Source: JBDSTW01 sp039914705 (GTDB taxonomy: Bacteria; Pseudomonadota; Gammaproteobacteria; SURF-13). From it: a stretch of DNA of 36,500 nt. The DNA lies in assembly GCA_039914705.1 (NCBI GenBank), contig JBDSOT010000143.1, positions 1 to 36,500 of the forward strand, in the 5' to 3' direction. A program made the position numbers and the translations under genes. Positions 1 to 9,023 of the stretch are shown piece after piece; the stretch's first letter is position 1, and the number at the start of each line of letters is the position of its first letter. Below the pieces are notes generated by a model that worked only from the letters and a program-made list of their open reading frames with translations, did no database searches and was not told where the DNA came from.

Positions 1-1155
1 ATGAACAAATGTTGCGGAAAAATAATCTGGAACATCCTGGTCATCTTGATAATCATCGGTGTGCTGACTTTTTACGGCGTACCTAAATTTATCAGCGCAC
101 AGGGCGGCGCTCCTGCATCGGGGCTAGGGCCTGGTAGCCAAAATGGGCCACCGCGTGCCCTGCCCGTAGAGACCGCGCCGGTGCGCGTGGGGACGGTGAA
201 TGTAGCCATCAGCGCCGTCGGCTCGCTGCTGGCCAATGAATCGGTGATGATTCGGCCCGAGATTGCCGGGCGTATTATCGGCGTGCATTTCTCAGAGGGA
301 CAACGGGTGGCGAAGGATGCTGAACTGATTACCCTCGATGCGGCTGAGTTGCGCGCGCAGGCAGAGGAAGGCGCATCGAGTGTGAAGCTCAACAAACTGA
401 GCTTCGAACGCGCTCGGGAATTATCCAGTAGAAAGCTGATGAGCCGGCAGGAATACGATCAGGCGCAGGCGAATCTCAGTGAGGCACAGGCCCGCCAGAA
501 TCTGAATGATGCGCGCCTCAGTAAAACCGTACTGCGTGCGCCGTTCGAGGGTGTGCTGGGCCTGCGCAAGGTGAGTCCCGGCGATTATGTACAGCCCGGC
601 GAAGATATTGTGAACTTGGAAGATATAGGTGCGCTGAAACTCGACTTTCGCATACCCGAACTTTATTTATCCAAAATTAAACCTGACCAAATCGTTGAGG
701 TGCGGGTCGATGCCTTTCCGGATACCACTTTCACCGGCCAGGTTTACGCCATCGAGCCGGGGGTCGACGTAGTGACCCGCAGCATTCTGCTGCGCGCGCG
801 TATCCCGAACGACGATGGCAAACTGCGCCCCGGCATGTTTGCGCGCATAACGCTGATATTAGAGCAGCGCCCCAACGCCCTGCTGATCCCTGAGCATGCC
901 CTGGTGCCCATGGGCAATGACCGCTTTGTCTATCGCGTGGTGGATGGTAAGGCGGTGCAGCAAAAGGTAAGCGTGGGCGAACGGCGCGCGGGCGAGGTTG
1001 AGATCAGCACAGGACTCAGTCCCGGCGATACGGTTGTTACCGACGGTCAGATGAAAATAAAAGATGGCGCCCCGGTGACGGTGATGCAGGCTGCGGATGG
1101 GAAGGCCCCGGCGCGTACCTCTGAGCAGCGAGTTGTACCTGACACCAACACCTAA
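1..1155 (+). CDS. RND efflux periplasmic adaptor (membrane fusion protein)
   Basis: Periplasmic adaptor that links an inner-membrane RND pump to an outer-membrane channel. The 384-residue product has an N-terminal hydrophobic anchor (about residues 8-28) and a Gly/Pro-rich linker. A split lipoyl/barrel-sandwich domain follows (IRPEIAGRI near 85 and GVLGLRKVSPGDYV near 185), interrupted by an Ala/Glu/Gln-rich alpha-hairpin (about 105-175), and then beta-barrel and membrane-proximal domains. This is the MexA/AcrA/MdtA layout at normal family length. The ATG lies exactly at the window edge, so an upstream start cannot be excluded. The pump gene follows after 37 bases and the TolC-like gene overlaps the pump, so the three form one operon. 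Substrate cannot be told from sequence. Confidence 0.93.
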   Translation: MNKCCGKIIWNILVILIIIGVLTFYGVPKFISAQGGAPASGLGPGSQNGPPRALPVETAPVRVGTVNVAISAVGSLLANESVMIRPEIAGRIIGVHFSEGQRVAKDAELITLDAAELRAQAEEGASSVKLNKLSFERARELSSRKLMSRQEYDQAQANLSEAQARQNLNDARLSKTVLRAPFEGVLGLRKVSPGDYVQPGEDIVNLEDIGALKLDFRIPELYLSKIKPDQIVEVRVDAFPDTTFTGQVYAIEPGVDVVTRSILLRARIPNDDGKLRPGMFARITLILEQRPNALLIPEHALVPMGNDRFVYRVVDGKAVQQKVSVGERRAGEVEISTGLSPGDTVVTDGQMKIKDGAPVTVMQAADGKAPARTSEQRVVPDTNT

Positions 1156-1192
1156 GACTTTTTTAGCTCGGCATTTTGACTGGTAAGGCCAC

Positions 1193-4100
1193 ATGGTATT
1201 GTCTGACATCTCCATTCGCCGTCCGGTGCTGGCTACGGTAATGAGCCTGCTGATCGTTTTGATCGGCATCATTTCCTATCAGCGCCTGTCGGTGCGCGAA
1301 TACCCTAACATCGACACCCCGGTGGTCTCGGTGCGCACGGTTTATCCGGGCGCCAGCGCGGAGATCATCGAGAGTCAGGTTACGCGTCCGCTGGAAGATT
1401 CGCTGGCCGGCATTGAGGGTATCCGCACCATCAAGTCTGTCAGCCGCGAGGAAGTCAGCCAGATCACCATCGAGTTTCTGCTCAGCCGCAATCCGGACGA
1501 TGCCGCGAGCGACGTGCGAGATCGTGTGTCGCGCGTGCGCGGTGCCTTGCCCGACGATAGCGATGAATCCATCGTCGCCAAGATTGAGGCCGATGCGCAG
1601 GCCATCATGTGGGTTGCACTCTCCAGCGACCGGCAAAATGCGCTGGAGATTACCGACTACGCCGACCGTGTACTCGTGGATCGTCTGCAAAGCTTGACCG
1701 GGGTTGCCAGCGTAATCATCGGCGGGCAGCGCCGTTACGCGATGCGCATTTGGCTGGATCGCGACCGCCTGGCCGGCTTTCAGTTGACGCCGCAGGACGT
1801 CGAGACTGCATTACGCAGCCAGAATGTGGAAATACCCTCGGGCCGCATTGAGAGCACACAACGCGAATTCACGGTGCTCACCCAGACCGATCTGCAAACA
1901 CCCGAGCAATTCCAGCAACTGATCATCCGCGAGGTGAATGGTTATCCGGTGCGCCTCAGCGACGTGGGCGATGCCGAGATTGGTCCCGCCGACGAGCGCA
2001 GCGCGGTGCGCGTGAACGGCAATCCGGCAGTGGGACTTGGCATAGTTAAGCAATCCACCGCGAACACGCTGGCGGTGGCGCAGGCGGTGAAGGCCGAGCT
2101 ACCTAAACTCTCAGGCTCGCTGCCTCCCGGCATGAGTCTTAAGGTCGCCTTCGATGTATCGCTGTTCATCGACGAGTCAATCAAGGCGGTATATACGGCC
2201 GTGATCGAGGCCTTGATACTTGTGGTGCTGGTAATCTTTTTATTCCTGCGCACACTACGCGCCACCATCATCCCGTTTGTCACCATCCCGGTGTCGCTGG
2301 TTGGGGCATTCATCTTTCTCTACGCGATGGATTTCTCTATCAACATTCTCACCCTGCTCGGCCTGGTGCTCGCTATTGGTCTGGTAGTGGACGATGCCAT
2401 CGTCATGCTCGAAAATATTCAGCGCCGCATCGAACAAGGCATGCAACCTTACCAAGCCGCATTGCAGGGTAGCCGGGAAATCGGCTTTGCTATACTGGCG
2501 ATGACGATGACACTGACCGCCGTATTTATTCCTCTCGCCTTCCAGACCGGTAACACCGGGCGTCTGTTCACGGAATTTGCGCTCACCGTCGCGGCGGCCG
2601 TGCTGGTATCGGGTTTTGTTGCACTGTCGCTGACGCCGATGATGTGCTCCAGGATATTAAAGCCCAAGGCCGGCCACGGCCGTATCTATAACCTTAGCCA
2701 ACGTTTCTTCGACGGCATGAACAACTCTTACAGCCGCATACTTTCCGCGTCTTTGCATGCACGCTGGCTGGTAATCCTGGTCGGGGCGCTGGTGGCCGGT
2801 GCGAGTGCCTTGCTGTTCACTTCACTGAAATCGGAACTCGCACCGCTTGAGGATCGCGGCATGATCATTGGCATCCTCAATGGGCCGGAAGGTGCGACCA
2901 TGGGCTACACCGACAGGTACGCAAGGCAAGTAGAGAAATTTTATGCCGAGGTCCCCGAGATCCTGAATTACTTCATGGTCGTCGCACCGGGCCTGCAACG
3001 CCCCAGCGCAGTAAACTTTGCGCTCTCGTTCGTCACCCTCAAACCCTGGGACGAACGCACGCGCTCGCAACAGGACATCGCCGCCGCATTGGGACCTAAG
3101 CTGTTCAGCCTGCCGGGCGTGATGGCCTTTCCGGTAAATCCGCCTTCGCTCGGTCAGAGCTTTCGCAATCCGCCCGTGCAATTTGTTATCCAGGGCAATT
3201 CTTATGAGGAATTGCAGGATATGGTTAATGCCTTCACGGAGAAAATGAGCAGCTATCCCGGCCTGGTGAATCTCGACAGCGATCTGAAACTGAACAAGCC
3301 GCAGATTGCCGTCAGGCTTAATCGTGACAAGGTCGCTAACGTCGGCGCGAATGTAGAAGAGGTCGGGCGCACGCTGGAAACCTTACTGGGCGGACGCCAG
3401 GTGACACGCTTCAAGCGCGATGGCGAGCAATACGATGTCATCATAAAACTCAAGGATCAGGAGCGCACGACGCCGGGTGATCTTGGCTCCATCTTCGTGC
3501 GTGGCAACGATGGGCAATTAATTCAGCTCGCCAATCTGGTCGACGTCCGTGAAGAGGTCGCACCCAAGGAACTTAATCACTTCAATCGTCTGCGCTCGAC
3601 CACGCTGTCGGCCAACGTGGCACCGGGATATAGCCTGGGCGAGGTGCTCAGCTTCATGCAGAAGTCCGCGCAGGAGGTATTGCCGGCCTCGGCGCAGATC
3701 GCGTTCGACGGGCAATCGCGCGAGTTTCAGGAATCCGGTGCTTCACTGTATCTGGTGTTCGGACTCGCGCTGGCCTTTATTTATCTGGTGCTGGCGGCGC
3801 AGTTCGAGAGCTTTATTGACCCGCTCATCATTATGCTAACGGTGCCGCTCGCCATCACCGGCGCGCTGTTATCCTTGAAACTGTCCGGCGGCACGCTGAA
3901 CGTATACAGTCAGATCGGCATGGTCATGCTGGTCGGTCTGATTACCAAGCACGGCATTCTGATCGTGGAATTTGCCAATCAGTTACAGGCGTCCGGCAAA
4001 GATAAGCTCACCGCCGTGATCGAGGCCGCCACCCTGCGCCTGCGCCCTATTCTCATGACCACCGCCGCCATGGTGCTCGGCACCCTGCCGCTGGCGCTGG

Positions 4101-4294
4101 CTACCGGCGCGGGCGCGGAAAGCCGCCAGCAGATCGGCTGGGTCATTGTGGGTGGATTACTGCTCGGCACCTTGCTAACCTTGTTCGTGATCCCCACTGC
4201 GTACACACTGCTCGCGCGCAAACATGAAATCCGTAATGATAGTGAAGACAATATAACAATAGCTGTACCTAAGCTTGAGGCCGCCCGACCATGA
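1193..4294 (+). CDS. RND multidrug efflux permease, HAE1 family (AcrB/MexB-like)
   Basis: Proton-driven inner-membrane pump of the resistance-nodulation-division superfamily, 1033 residues, the usual length. It starts with the conserved ISIRRPVLATVMSL helix and has the two-fold repeat of one helix, a large periplasmic loop and a helix bundle. TM4 carries the proton-relay aspartate pair in GLVVDDAIVMLENI. TM10 carries the matching lysine in GLITKHGILIVEFAN. The final helices contain RLRPILMTTAAMVLGTLPLA. The upstream adaptor and the downstream TolC gene, whose ATG overlaps this stop codon by four bases (ATGA), complete a tripartite exporter. Multidrug efflux is the family role; the actual substrate is unknown. 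Confidence 0.96.
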   Translation: MVLSDISIRRPVLATVMSLLIVLIGIISYQRLSVREYPNIDTPVVSVRTVYPGASAEIIESQVTRPLEDSLAGIEGIRTIKSVSREEVSQITIEFLLSRNPDDAASDVRDRVSRVRGALPDDSDESIVAKIEADAQAIMWVALSSDRQNALEITDYADRVLVDRLQSLTGVASVIIGGQRRYAMRIWLDRDRLAGFQLTPQDVETALRSQNVEIPSGRIESTQREFTVLTQTDLQTPEQFQQLIIREVNGYPVRLSDVGDAEIGPADERSAVRVNGNPAVGLGIVKQSTANTLAVAQAVKAELPKLSGSLPPGMSLKVAFDVSLFIDESIKAVYTAVIEALILVVLVIFLFLRTLRATIIPFVTIPVSLVGAFIFLYAMDFSINILTLLGLVLAIGLVVDDAIVMLENIQRRIEQGMQPYQAALQGSREIGFAILAMTMTLTAVFIPLAFQTGNTGRLFTEFALTVAAAVLVSGFVALSLTPMMCSRILKPKAGHGRIYNLSQRFFDGMNNSYSRILSASLHARWLVILVGALVAGASALLFTSLKSELAPLEDRGMIIGILNGPEGATMGYTDRYARQVEKFYAEVPEILNYFMVVAPGLQRPSAVNFALSFVTLKPWDERTRSQQDIAAALGPKLFSLPGVMAFPVNPPSLGQSFRNPPVQFVIQGNSYEELQDMVNAFTEKMSSYPGLVNLDSDLKLNKPQIAVRLNRDKVANVGANVEEVGRTLETLLGGRQVTRFKRDGEQYDVIIKLKDQERTTPGDLGSIFVRGNDGQLIQLANLVDVREEVAPKELNHFNRLRSTTLSANVAPGYSLGEVLSFMQKSAQEVLPASAQIAFDGQSREFQESGASLYLVFGLALAFIYLVLAAQFESFIDPLIIMLTVPLAITGALLSLKLSGGTLNVYSQIGMVMLVGLITKHGILIVEFANQLQASGKDKLTAVIEAATLRLRPILMTTAAMVLGTLPLALATGAGAESRQQIGWVIVGGLLLGTLLTLFVIPTAYTLLARKHEIRNDSEDNITIAVPKLEAARP

Positions 4295-5643
4295 TCAAAT
4301 TACCGCTGGCATTGTTTGCCATTTTACTTTTGCCGGCAACGGTGAGTGCGGAGGACTTGCTGGATATTTACCGGCTCGCCGAACAGAGCGACCCACAATT
4401 GCAGGCGGCCGAGGCCGCACGGCTGGCCACGCTGGAGATCAAGCCGCAGGCGCGCTCGGCGTTATTCCCCACCATTGGTCTGACGGCTAACGCCGGCCTC
4501 ACCCGCCAGGACATCGCCCTCTCCGGGGGCGCTGCTGGCGGCGGAGTTTCCAATTTTGACAACAACGGCTACGCGCTCACACTCGTGCAACCGTTGTACA
4601 GCCGTGTCACCGGGGCGGGCCTGCGCCAGGCGAATGCCCTTGTCGGCCAGGCCGACGCCGTATACGCGACGGCGCAGCAAGATCTGTTACTGCGCGTCGC
4701 CACGCGTTATTTCGATGTGCTGGCGGCCATTGATAATTTGACTTTTGCCCGCGCTGAGAAAAATGCCATCTCGCGCCAACTGGAGCAGAATATTCAGCGT
4801 TTTGATGTCGGGCTTATCGCCGTCACCGATGTGAACGAGGCGCAAGCACGTTATGACCTGGCGGTCTCGCAGGAAATCGCCGCAGAAAATCAGGTGGCCA
4901 ACACCCGCGAGGCATTGCGCGAGGTTACCGGCACCTACCATGAAAGTCTGGCGCTGCTTAACGAGACAACCCCGCTACCGTCTCCCGACCCCAGCGATAT
5001 TGAAAAGTGGGCCGAGACGGCGCGTGCGCAAAACTCACAGGTGGCAGCCAGCGAATTTGCCGCGCAGGCAGCGCGCGAGGAGATCGAGCGGCAGCGCGCC
5101 GGGCATTTCCCATCGGTAAATCTGGTGGGAACGCATTCATTTTCCGACTCGGGTGGCGGGCGCTTCGGCGGTAGCCGGGTTGATGACGATTCCATTAGCG
5201 TACAGCTAACCGCGCCCATTTTTCAGGGTGGTTTCGTCACCTCGCGCACCCGCGAGGCACAGTTTCGCTTCACGCAAGCGCGGGAAGTGTTGGATCAGCA
5301 ACAGCGTGCCGTGGTGCGACAGGCGCGTGCTTCTTACCTGAACGTAATCGCCAACATCAGCCAGGTGGATGCATTACAGCAGGCGGTGAAGTCAAATCAA
5401 AGCGCGCTGGATGCCACCCAGGCCGGCCTCGATGTCGGCATACGCACGGCCGTTGATGTGCTTGATGCGCAGCGATTACTGTTTCAGGCCAGACGCAATC
5501 TTGCGCGCGCGCGCTACGACTACATCCTAGAAACCCTGCGCCTTAAACAGGCGGCCGGCACCCTGAATCCGGTCGACCTGGAGCAGATTAACAAGTGGTT
5601 GAGCGAACACCCGTCGGCTACCGCAGAGAGTGTTCCGCGCTAG
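4291..5643 (+). CDS. TolC-family outer-membrane efflux channel
   Basis: Outer-membrane channel-tunnel protein, 450 residues, with a signal peptide (MIKLPLALFAILLLPATVSA) and the TolC start EDLLDIYRLAEQSDPQLQAA. Two homologous halves each combine long Ala/Gln/Glu-rich helices with barrel strands (PTIGLTANAG near 65 and PSVNLVGTHS near 275). The C-terminal half contains GLDVGIRTAVDVLDAQRLL, typical of the type I secretion TolC subgroup. Its ATG overlaps the pump stop codon, indicating translational coupling. It should be the exit duct of the exporter encoded upstream. No clear terminator follows before the next gene. Confidence 0.94.
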   Translation: MIKLPLALFAILLLPATVSAEDLLDIYRLAEQSDPQLQAAEAARLATLEIKPQARSALFPTIGLTANAGLTRQDIALSGGAAGGGVSNFDNNGYALTLVQPLYSRVTGAGLRQANALVGQADAVYATAQQDLLLRVATRYFDVLAAIDNLTFARAEKNAISRQLEQNIQRFDVGLIAVTDVNEAQARYDLAVSQEIAAENQVANTREALREVTGTYHESLALLNETTPLPSPDPSDIEKWAETARAQNSQVAASEFAAQAAREEIERQRAGHFPSVNLVGTHSFSDSGGGRFGGSRVDDDSISVQLTAPIFQGGFVTSRTREAQFRFTQAREVLDQQQRAVVRQARASYLNVIANISQVDALQQAVKSNQSALDATQAGLDVGIRTAVDVLDAQRLLFQARRNLARARYDYILETLRLKQAAGTLNPVDLEQINKWLSEHPSATAESVPR

Positions 5644-5747
5644 GCCGTACGTTATACTAAATGTTGTAGAACATCGCCGCGCCCTCCTGCAAGCGCCGCG
5701 AAGAAGGCTGTCTTTGTGGGCAATCTTTCTCATTGAGGACATGGCTC

Positions 5748-6320
5748 ATGGTAACCTCCGAACGTTCTGGCCTGTGCGATGCTGAGGATAGTCTGCTCGT
5801 ACTGGTCGATATTCAGGCGCGGCTGGTCGCTGCCATGCCGGAAGAACCTGGCCGTCAAATGCTGCGCAACAGCACGATTTTGCTGGAGGCTGCGACACTG
5901 CTGGAAATACCCGTGATCGTAAGTGAGCAATATCCGCAGGGGCTGGGCAGGACCGTCGCGGGTATTATGCAAGGGCTGCCCAGCGCGGCGCAAAGTTTTG
6001 AGAAGAGCGCATTTTCGTGTTACGGCTCAGTCGAATTTATGCAAGCGGTCAATAAACACAGACGCCGCCAAATCATCATGGTCGGCCTTGAAGCGCATAT
6101 CTGTGTGCTGCAAACGGCGCTCGAATTGCGCGCTACAGGTCTGCAAACATTCGTCGTCGAAGACGCCTGCTGCTCACGCACTGCCTCCAATAGTCACAAT
6201 GCCTTCAGCCGATTGCGTCACGCCGGCGTTATTGTGAGCAACACCGAATCTGTACTGTTCGAATGGATGCGGCATGCGGGACATGAACATTTCAAAAAGA
6301 TTTCGGCGCTGATCCATTAG
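5748..6320 (+). CDS. Isochorismatase-family cysteine hydrolase
   Basis: Alpha/beta hydrolase of the isochorismatase-like superfamily, 190 residues. The expected catalytic triad is visible: Asp in LVLVDIQARL, Lys in FEKSAFSCYG, and Cys in GLEAHICVLQTAL, preceded by the usual cis-peptide region. The start is set at ATG 5748 because GAGGA (5735-5739) lies 8 bases upstream; an in-frame TTG at 5733 would add five residues but has no ribosome site. Family members hydrolyse small amides or vinyl ethers, and this one's substrate cannot be inferred. A multi-hairpin repeat begins immediately after the stop codon. Confidence 0.88.
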   Translation: MVTSERSGLCDAEDSLLVLVDIQARLVAAMPEEPGRQMLRNSTILLEAATLLEIPVIVSEQYPQGLGRTVAGIMQGLPSAAQSFEKSAFSCYGSVEFMQAVNKHRRRQIIMVGLEAHICVLQTALELRATGLQTFVVEDACCSRTASNSHNAFSRLRHAGVIVSNTESVLFEWMRHAGHEHFKKISALIH

Positions 6321-6522
6321 GGAACCTATGAACAATTCCATCCATGGAATTTTCAGAGACGAAAAGCAAAAATGGCCGCTCCCGCGCATCCATGCGCCCG
6401 CGGTATTCGTACTTCCTATACAGCATGATTTTTTCTTTTCTTCATTTTTCAAACACTTGTGTGTTTGAAAAATAGCGGCACATCCCTGTACCGCAGGAAA
6501 CTCTGAGTAAATCAGAGCTTCC
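6321..6522. repeat. Multi-hairpin intergenic repeat element, long copy
   Basis: About 200 bases directly after the TAG of the hydrolase, composed of successive palindromes. They are AATTCCAT/ATGGAATT (6334-6351); GCGCAT/ATGCGC with outer CCGC/GCGG pairs (6376-6403); a perfect 13-bp AT-rich hairpin with TTGT loop (6444-6473); GCGG-ACA/TGT-CCGC (6475-6494); and GGAAaCTCTGA/TCAGAGcTTCC (6496-6522). The ends are imperfect inverted repeats (GGAACCT at 6321, AGCTTCC at 6516). The last two hairpins recur in reverse orientation at 7203-7250. No coding potential is believable here. It looks like a REP/MITE-type non-autonomous repeat. Confidence 0.75.
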
Positions 6523-6596
6523 TTAGACTTTTTCATATTTTTCGCTGGACAGTACGGTTTTCCTTCATTCAATTCAGTCCCCAAAAGAGGTGCGTG

Positions 6597-7166
6597 ATGA
6601 TCGGCAAAAGAAATATAGTATTTGGTTTTCTCTATCTCGTTTTTACCGCATCACTAGGACCCTTCATGGTTACCCAGTTCGACGCGGTTGAACAGGCACA
6701 ACAGGAAAAGCAAACAGCATTCAGCCGCCTTGAGCAGTTTTCAGCCAACAATTTCGAAGAAAATCTGGAGACAATGAATGCCGACCAGATCGCCAAGGCT
6801 AACAGCGGCGCACTGCTTGCGCTGAATAAACAACTCAACGCTCGCGCCCCGATCGACGCCATTAAAGGCGGGCCGCATACGCATGGAAATCTCGAATCAC
6901 TGCTGAATATCGTGGTTGGAGTTGTGCTGGGATTATTGACAATATCAGCGCTGTTCAAACAAATCATCAGTTGGGTCTTTATCGCCGGGGCATTGTTACA
7001 CTCGGGGATGTTGTATCTCGCTATCGTGTTTCATCAAGGCTGGGCCGGCGCTGTGCTCAATACTGGTATCGGCCCGGCCCTGATTTTACTCGGCCTGCTA
7101 CTTGCAGGCATCGCGAGCACTATTGGCCTAAAGAGATCGCCGCATACAGCCCCTAACAATTTGTAA
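6597..7166 (+). CDS. Unknown four-helix membrane protein
   Basis: I do not recognise this 189-residue protein. It has an N-terminal hydrophobic segment (about 8-26), then a soluble, Gln/Glu/Asn-rich region of about 70 residues that could be helical (EQAQQEKQTAFSRLEQF). Three further hydrophobic helices follow (about 103-122, 126-147, 155-174), and a short basic tail. The soluble part is probably periplasmic or cytoplasmic depending on helix orientation. ATG 6597 is preferred over the adjacent GTG 6594 because AGAGG (6586-6590) lies six bases upstream. It is flanked on both sides by copies of the same hairpin repeat. No function is proposed. Confidence 0.7.
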   Translation: MIGKRNIVFGFLYLVFTASLGPFMVTQFDAVEQAQQEKQTAFSRLEQFSANNFEENLETMNADQIAKANSGALLALNKQLNARAPIDAIKGGPHTHGNLESLLNIVVGVVLGLLTISALFKQIISWVFIAGALLHSGMLYLAIVFHQGWAGAVLNTGIGPALILLGLLLAGIASTIGLKRSPHTAPNNL

Positions 7167-7202
7167 TCCGTCATCAATCTCACAAGGCGTGAATAGCGCC
7201 AG

Positions 7203-7250
7203 GGAACCTCTGATTAAGTCAGAGGTTCCTGCGGTGCAGGGATGCACCGC
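7203..7250. repeat. Multi-hairpin repeat element, short copy
   Basis: Two perfect adjacent hairpins: GGAACCTCTGA / TCAGAGGTTCC with a five-base spacer (7203-7229), and GCGGTGCA / TGCACCGC around GGGA (7231-7250). The same pair is present in reverse orientation and with a few mismatches at 6475-6522. This copy therefore shares one end of the longer element but lacks its other hairpins. It lies in the 5' leader of the diacylglycerol-kinase-like gene. Confidence 0.8.
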
Positions 7251-7284
7251 CCTAGCAGACATTAACTGGAATGGAGTCCAATCT

Positions 7285-8193
7285 ATGCGTATAAAAGTCA
7301 TCATCAATGCCTCTGCCGGTGCAACGGATCAAGAGCAAGAGCATAGACGATTGATCAGTATTTTCGAGGCGAGTAGCCACGAGGTGTCTATCTCACTGGC
7401 GCGTAGCGGCGATGAACTAACCGCGCTGGCACAGCGCTCAGCAAAGAAAGATTTTCAGATTGTAGTAGCAGGCGGCGGCGACGGAACCATCAATACCGTG
7501 GCTTCGGCATTGCTCGGAACAAACATATCACTCGGCATTCTGCCACTCGGTACATTCAACTATTTTGCGCGCAATTTAAACATTCCACTCGAACCGGAGG
7601 CAGCCGCGCAGAATATTATCGCGGGCCATACCGTTGCCGTGAATGTCGGTGAAGTCAACGGACGGCTGTTCATCAACAATTCCAGCCTGGGACTCTACCC
7701 CACCATTATTCGGGAGCGCGAGAAGGCCTATGGCCGTTGGGGACGCAGTAAACTGGCTGCCATGATCTCGGCGGCGGCAACCATGCTGCGGCCAAATCCT
7801 TTTCTGACCCTGCGCCTGAGCGCAGATCATAAAGATATTGTGTGTCGTACACCGCTGATCTTTGTCAGCAACAATGTGCATCAGATGGAGAGTTACAATA
7901 TCGGTGGCAGCGAATGTCTGTCTGCCGGTAAATTGGCCCTGTATGTACCACGCCCAGATAATTGGCCGGGCCTGCTATGGCTGGCCGCACGCGGATTATT
8001 CGGGTGGCTGCGCGAGGTGCAAGACCTGCGGGTATTGTGCGCGCATGAGCTTTGGATAGAGACGCGCCGCCGGCATATCCGAGTTGCAATCGACGGCGAG
8101 GTCGTGCGCATGGATACGCCGCTGCACTACCGCATGCGACCGGGTGCGCTGCGCGTTATCGTGCCCGCCAGTAGTCAGCAACGCGACACGTAA
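7285..8193 (+). CDS. Diacylglycerol/lipid kinase family protein (DAGK catalytic domain)
   Basis: Lipid kinase-like protein of 302 residues. The N-terminal nucleotide-binding part begins MRIKVIINASAG and carries the signature GGGDGTINTVASAL, then LGILPLGTFNYFARNL. The C-terminal beta-sandwich domain follows, ending with a typical VAIDGEVV strand. Homologues phosphorylate diacylglycerol or related lipids (YegS/DgkB/LCB5 superfamily). ATG 7285 is chosen because GGAG (7273-7276) is 8 bases upstream; an upstream GTG at 7189 would translate the hairpin repeat and is rejected. A metallophosphoesterase follows after 5 bases and a PAP2 phosphatase overlaps that, suggesting one lipid-phosphate operon. 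Confidence 0.9.
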   Translation: MRIKVIINASAGATDQEQEHRRLISIFEASSHEVSISLARSGDELTALAQRSAKKDFQIVVAGGGDGTINTVASALLGTNISLGILPLGTFNYFARNLNIPLEPEAAAQNIIAGHTVAVNVGEVNGRLFINNSSLGLYPTIIREREKAYGRWGRSKLAAMISAAATMLRPNPFLTLRLSADHKDIVCRTPLIFVSNNVHQMESYNIGGSECLSAGKLALYVPRPDNWPGLLWLAARGLFGWLREVQDLRVLCAHELWIETRRRHIRVAIDGEVVRMDTPLHYRMRPGALRVIVPASSQQRDT

Positions 8194-8198
8194 CTCAC

Positions 8199-9023
8199 AT
8201 GCGCACCGTTGTTCATTTATCCGATCTGCACTTTGGCCGCACTGATCCTGTATTGATCGAACCATTGCTTGCCTGTGTTGCCCGGATTAAGCCCGATGTT
8301 ATTGCCGTCTCCGGCGATCTTACGCAGCGTGCGCGGGCGCAGCAATTCCGTGAGGCGCGTAATTTTCTGGATGCGTTGGCAACAGCACCTCAGATCGTGG
8401 TACCCGGCAATCACGATGTGCCGCTGTACAATATCACCGCGCGTTTTTTTGCACCGCTGAAAAAATTTTGCCGCCATATTACCAGCGATCTTGAACCGTT
8501 TTATGCGGACGATGAGATAGCCGTGCTCGGTATCAACACCGCGCGCTCGCTTACGATTAAAGATGGCCGCATTAGCCGGGAACAGATTGCGCGTATTAGC
8601 GCCCGATTTTGTGATTTGGATACAGGCATTACAAAAGTAGTCGTCACGCATCATCCTTTCGACCTACCCCAGCATCGCGATGACAGGCTGGTTGGACGTG
8701 CGCAACTCGCAATGAATGCGCTTGCTGACTGTGGCATCGACTTGCTGCTGGCCGGTCACCTGCACATCAGCCATACCACTCAAACGGCGGTGCGCTATAA
8801 AATCATGGGCCATTCCGCACTGGCCATTCAGGCGGGCACGGCTACCTCCACGCGCAGCCGGGGAGAGTCAAATTCGTTTAACGCGATTCATGTCGATGCT
8901 TTAAAAATTATACTTGAACGCTATATCTGGCAAGCCGAGCGTTGCGTATTCGAGATTTCAGCCAGGGACATGTTCATGCACACTGCTCAAGGGTGGGCGC
9001 GTGCCGCTGATGTGAGCATCTGA
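8199..9023 (+). CDS. Metallophosphoesterase, calcineurin-like
   Basis: Soluble binuclear-metal phosphoesterase, 274 residues. All five family blocks are visible in order: SDLHFGR (residue 8), SGDLTQRA (about 39), PGNHDVP (about 70), VTHHPFD (about 149) and AGHLHIS (about 187). This pattern fits the class III phosphodiesterase group (3',5'-cyclic nucleotide phosphodiesterase CpdA-like and related enzymes), but the substrate is not determinable. The gene starts five bases after the lipid-kinase stop and overlaps the PAP2 gene by one base, so the three are probably co-translated. Confidence 0.92.
   Translation: MRTVVHLSDLHFGRTDPVLIEPLLACVARIKPDVIAVSGDLTQRARAQQFREARNFLDALATAPQIVVPGNHDVPLYNITARFFAPLKKFCRHITSDLEPFYADDEIAVLGINTARSLTIKDGRISREQIARISARFCDLDTGITKVVVTHHPFDLPQHRDDRLVGRAQLAMNALADCGIDLLLAGHLHISHTTQTAVRYKIMGHSALAIQAGTATSTRSRGESNSFNAIHVDALKIILERYIWQAERCVFEISARDMFMHTAQGWARAADVSI

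Noticed and set aside
1163..1690. 175-codon minus-strand frame antisense to the RND pump
   Set aside because: Shadow of GC-rich coding sequence on the other strand.
6174..6584. 136-codon minus-strand frame
   Set aside because: It runs through the multi-hairpin repeat and antisense to the hydrolase; its sequence is translated palindromes.
7189..7284. GTG-started N-terminal extension of the lipid kinase
   Set aside because: It translates the hairpin repeat; ATG 7285 has a proper ribosome site and a family-like N-terminus.
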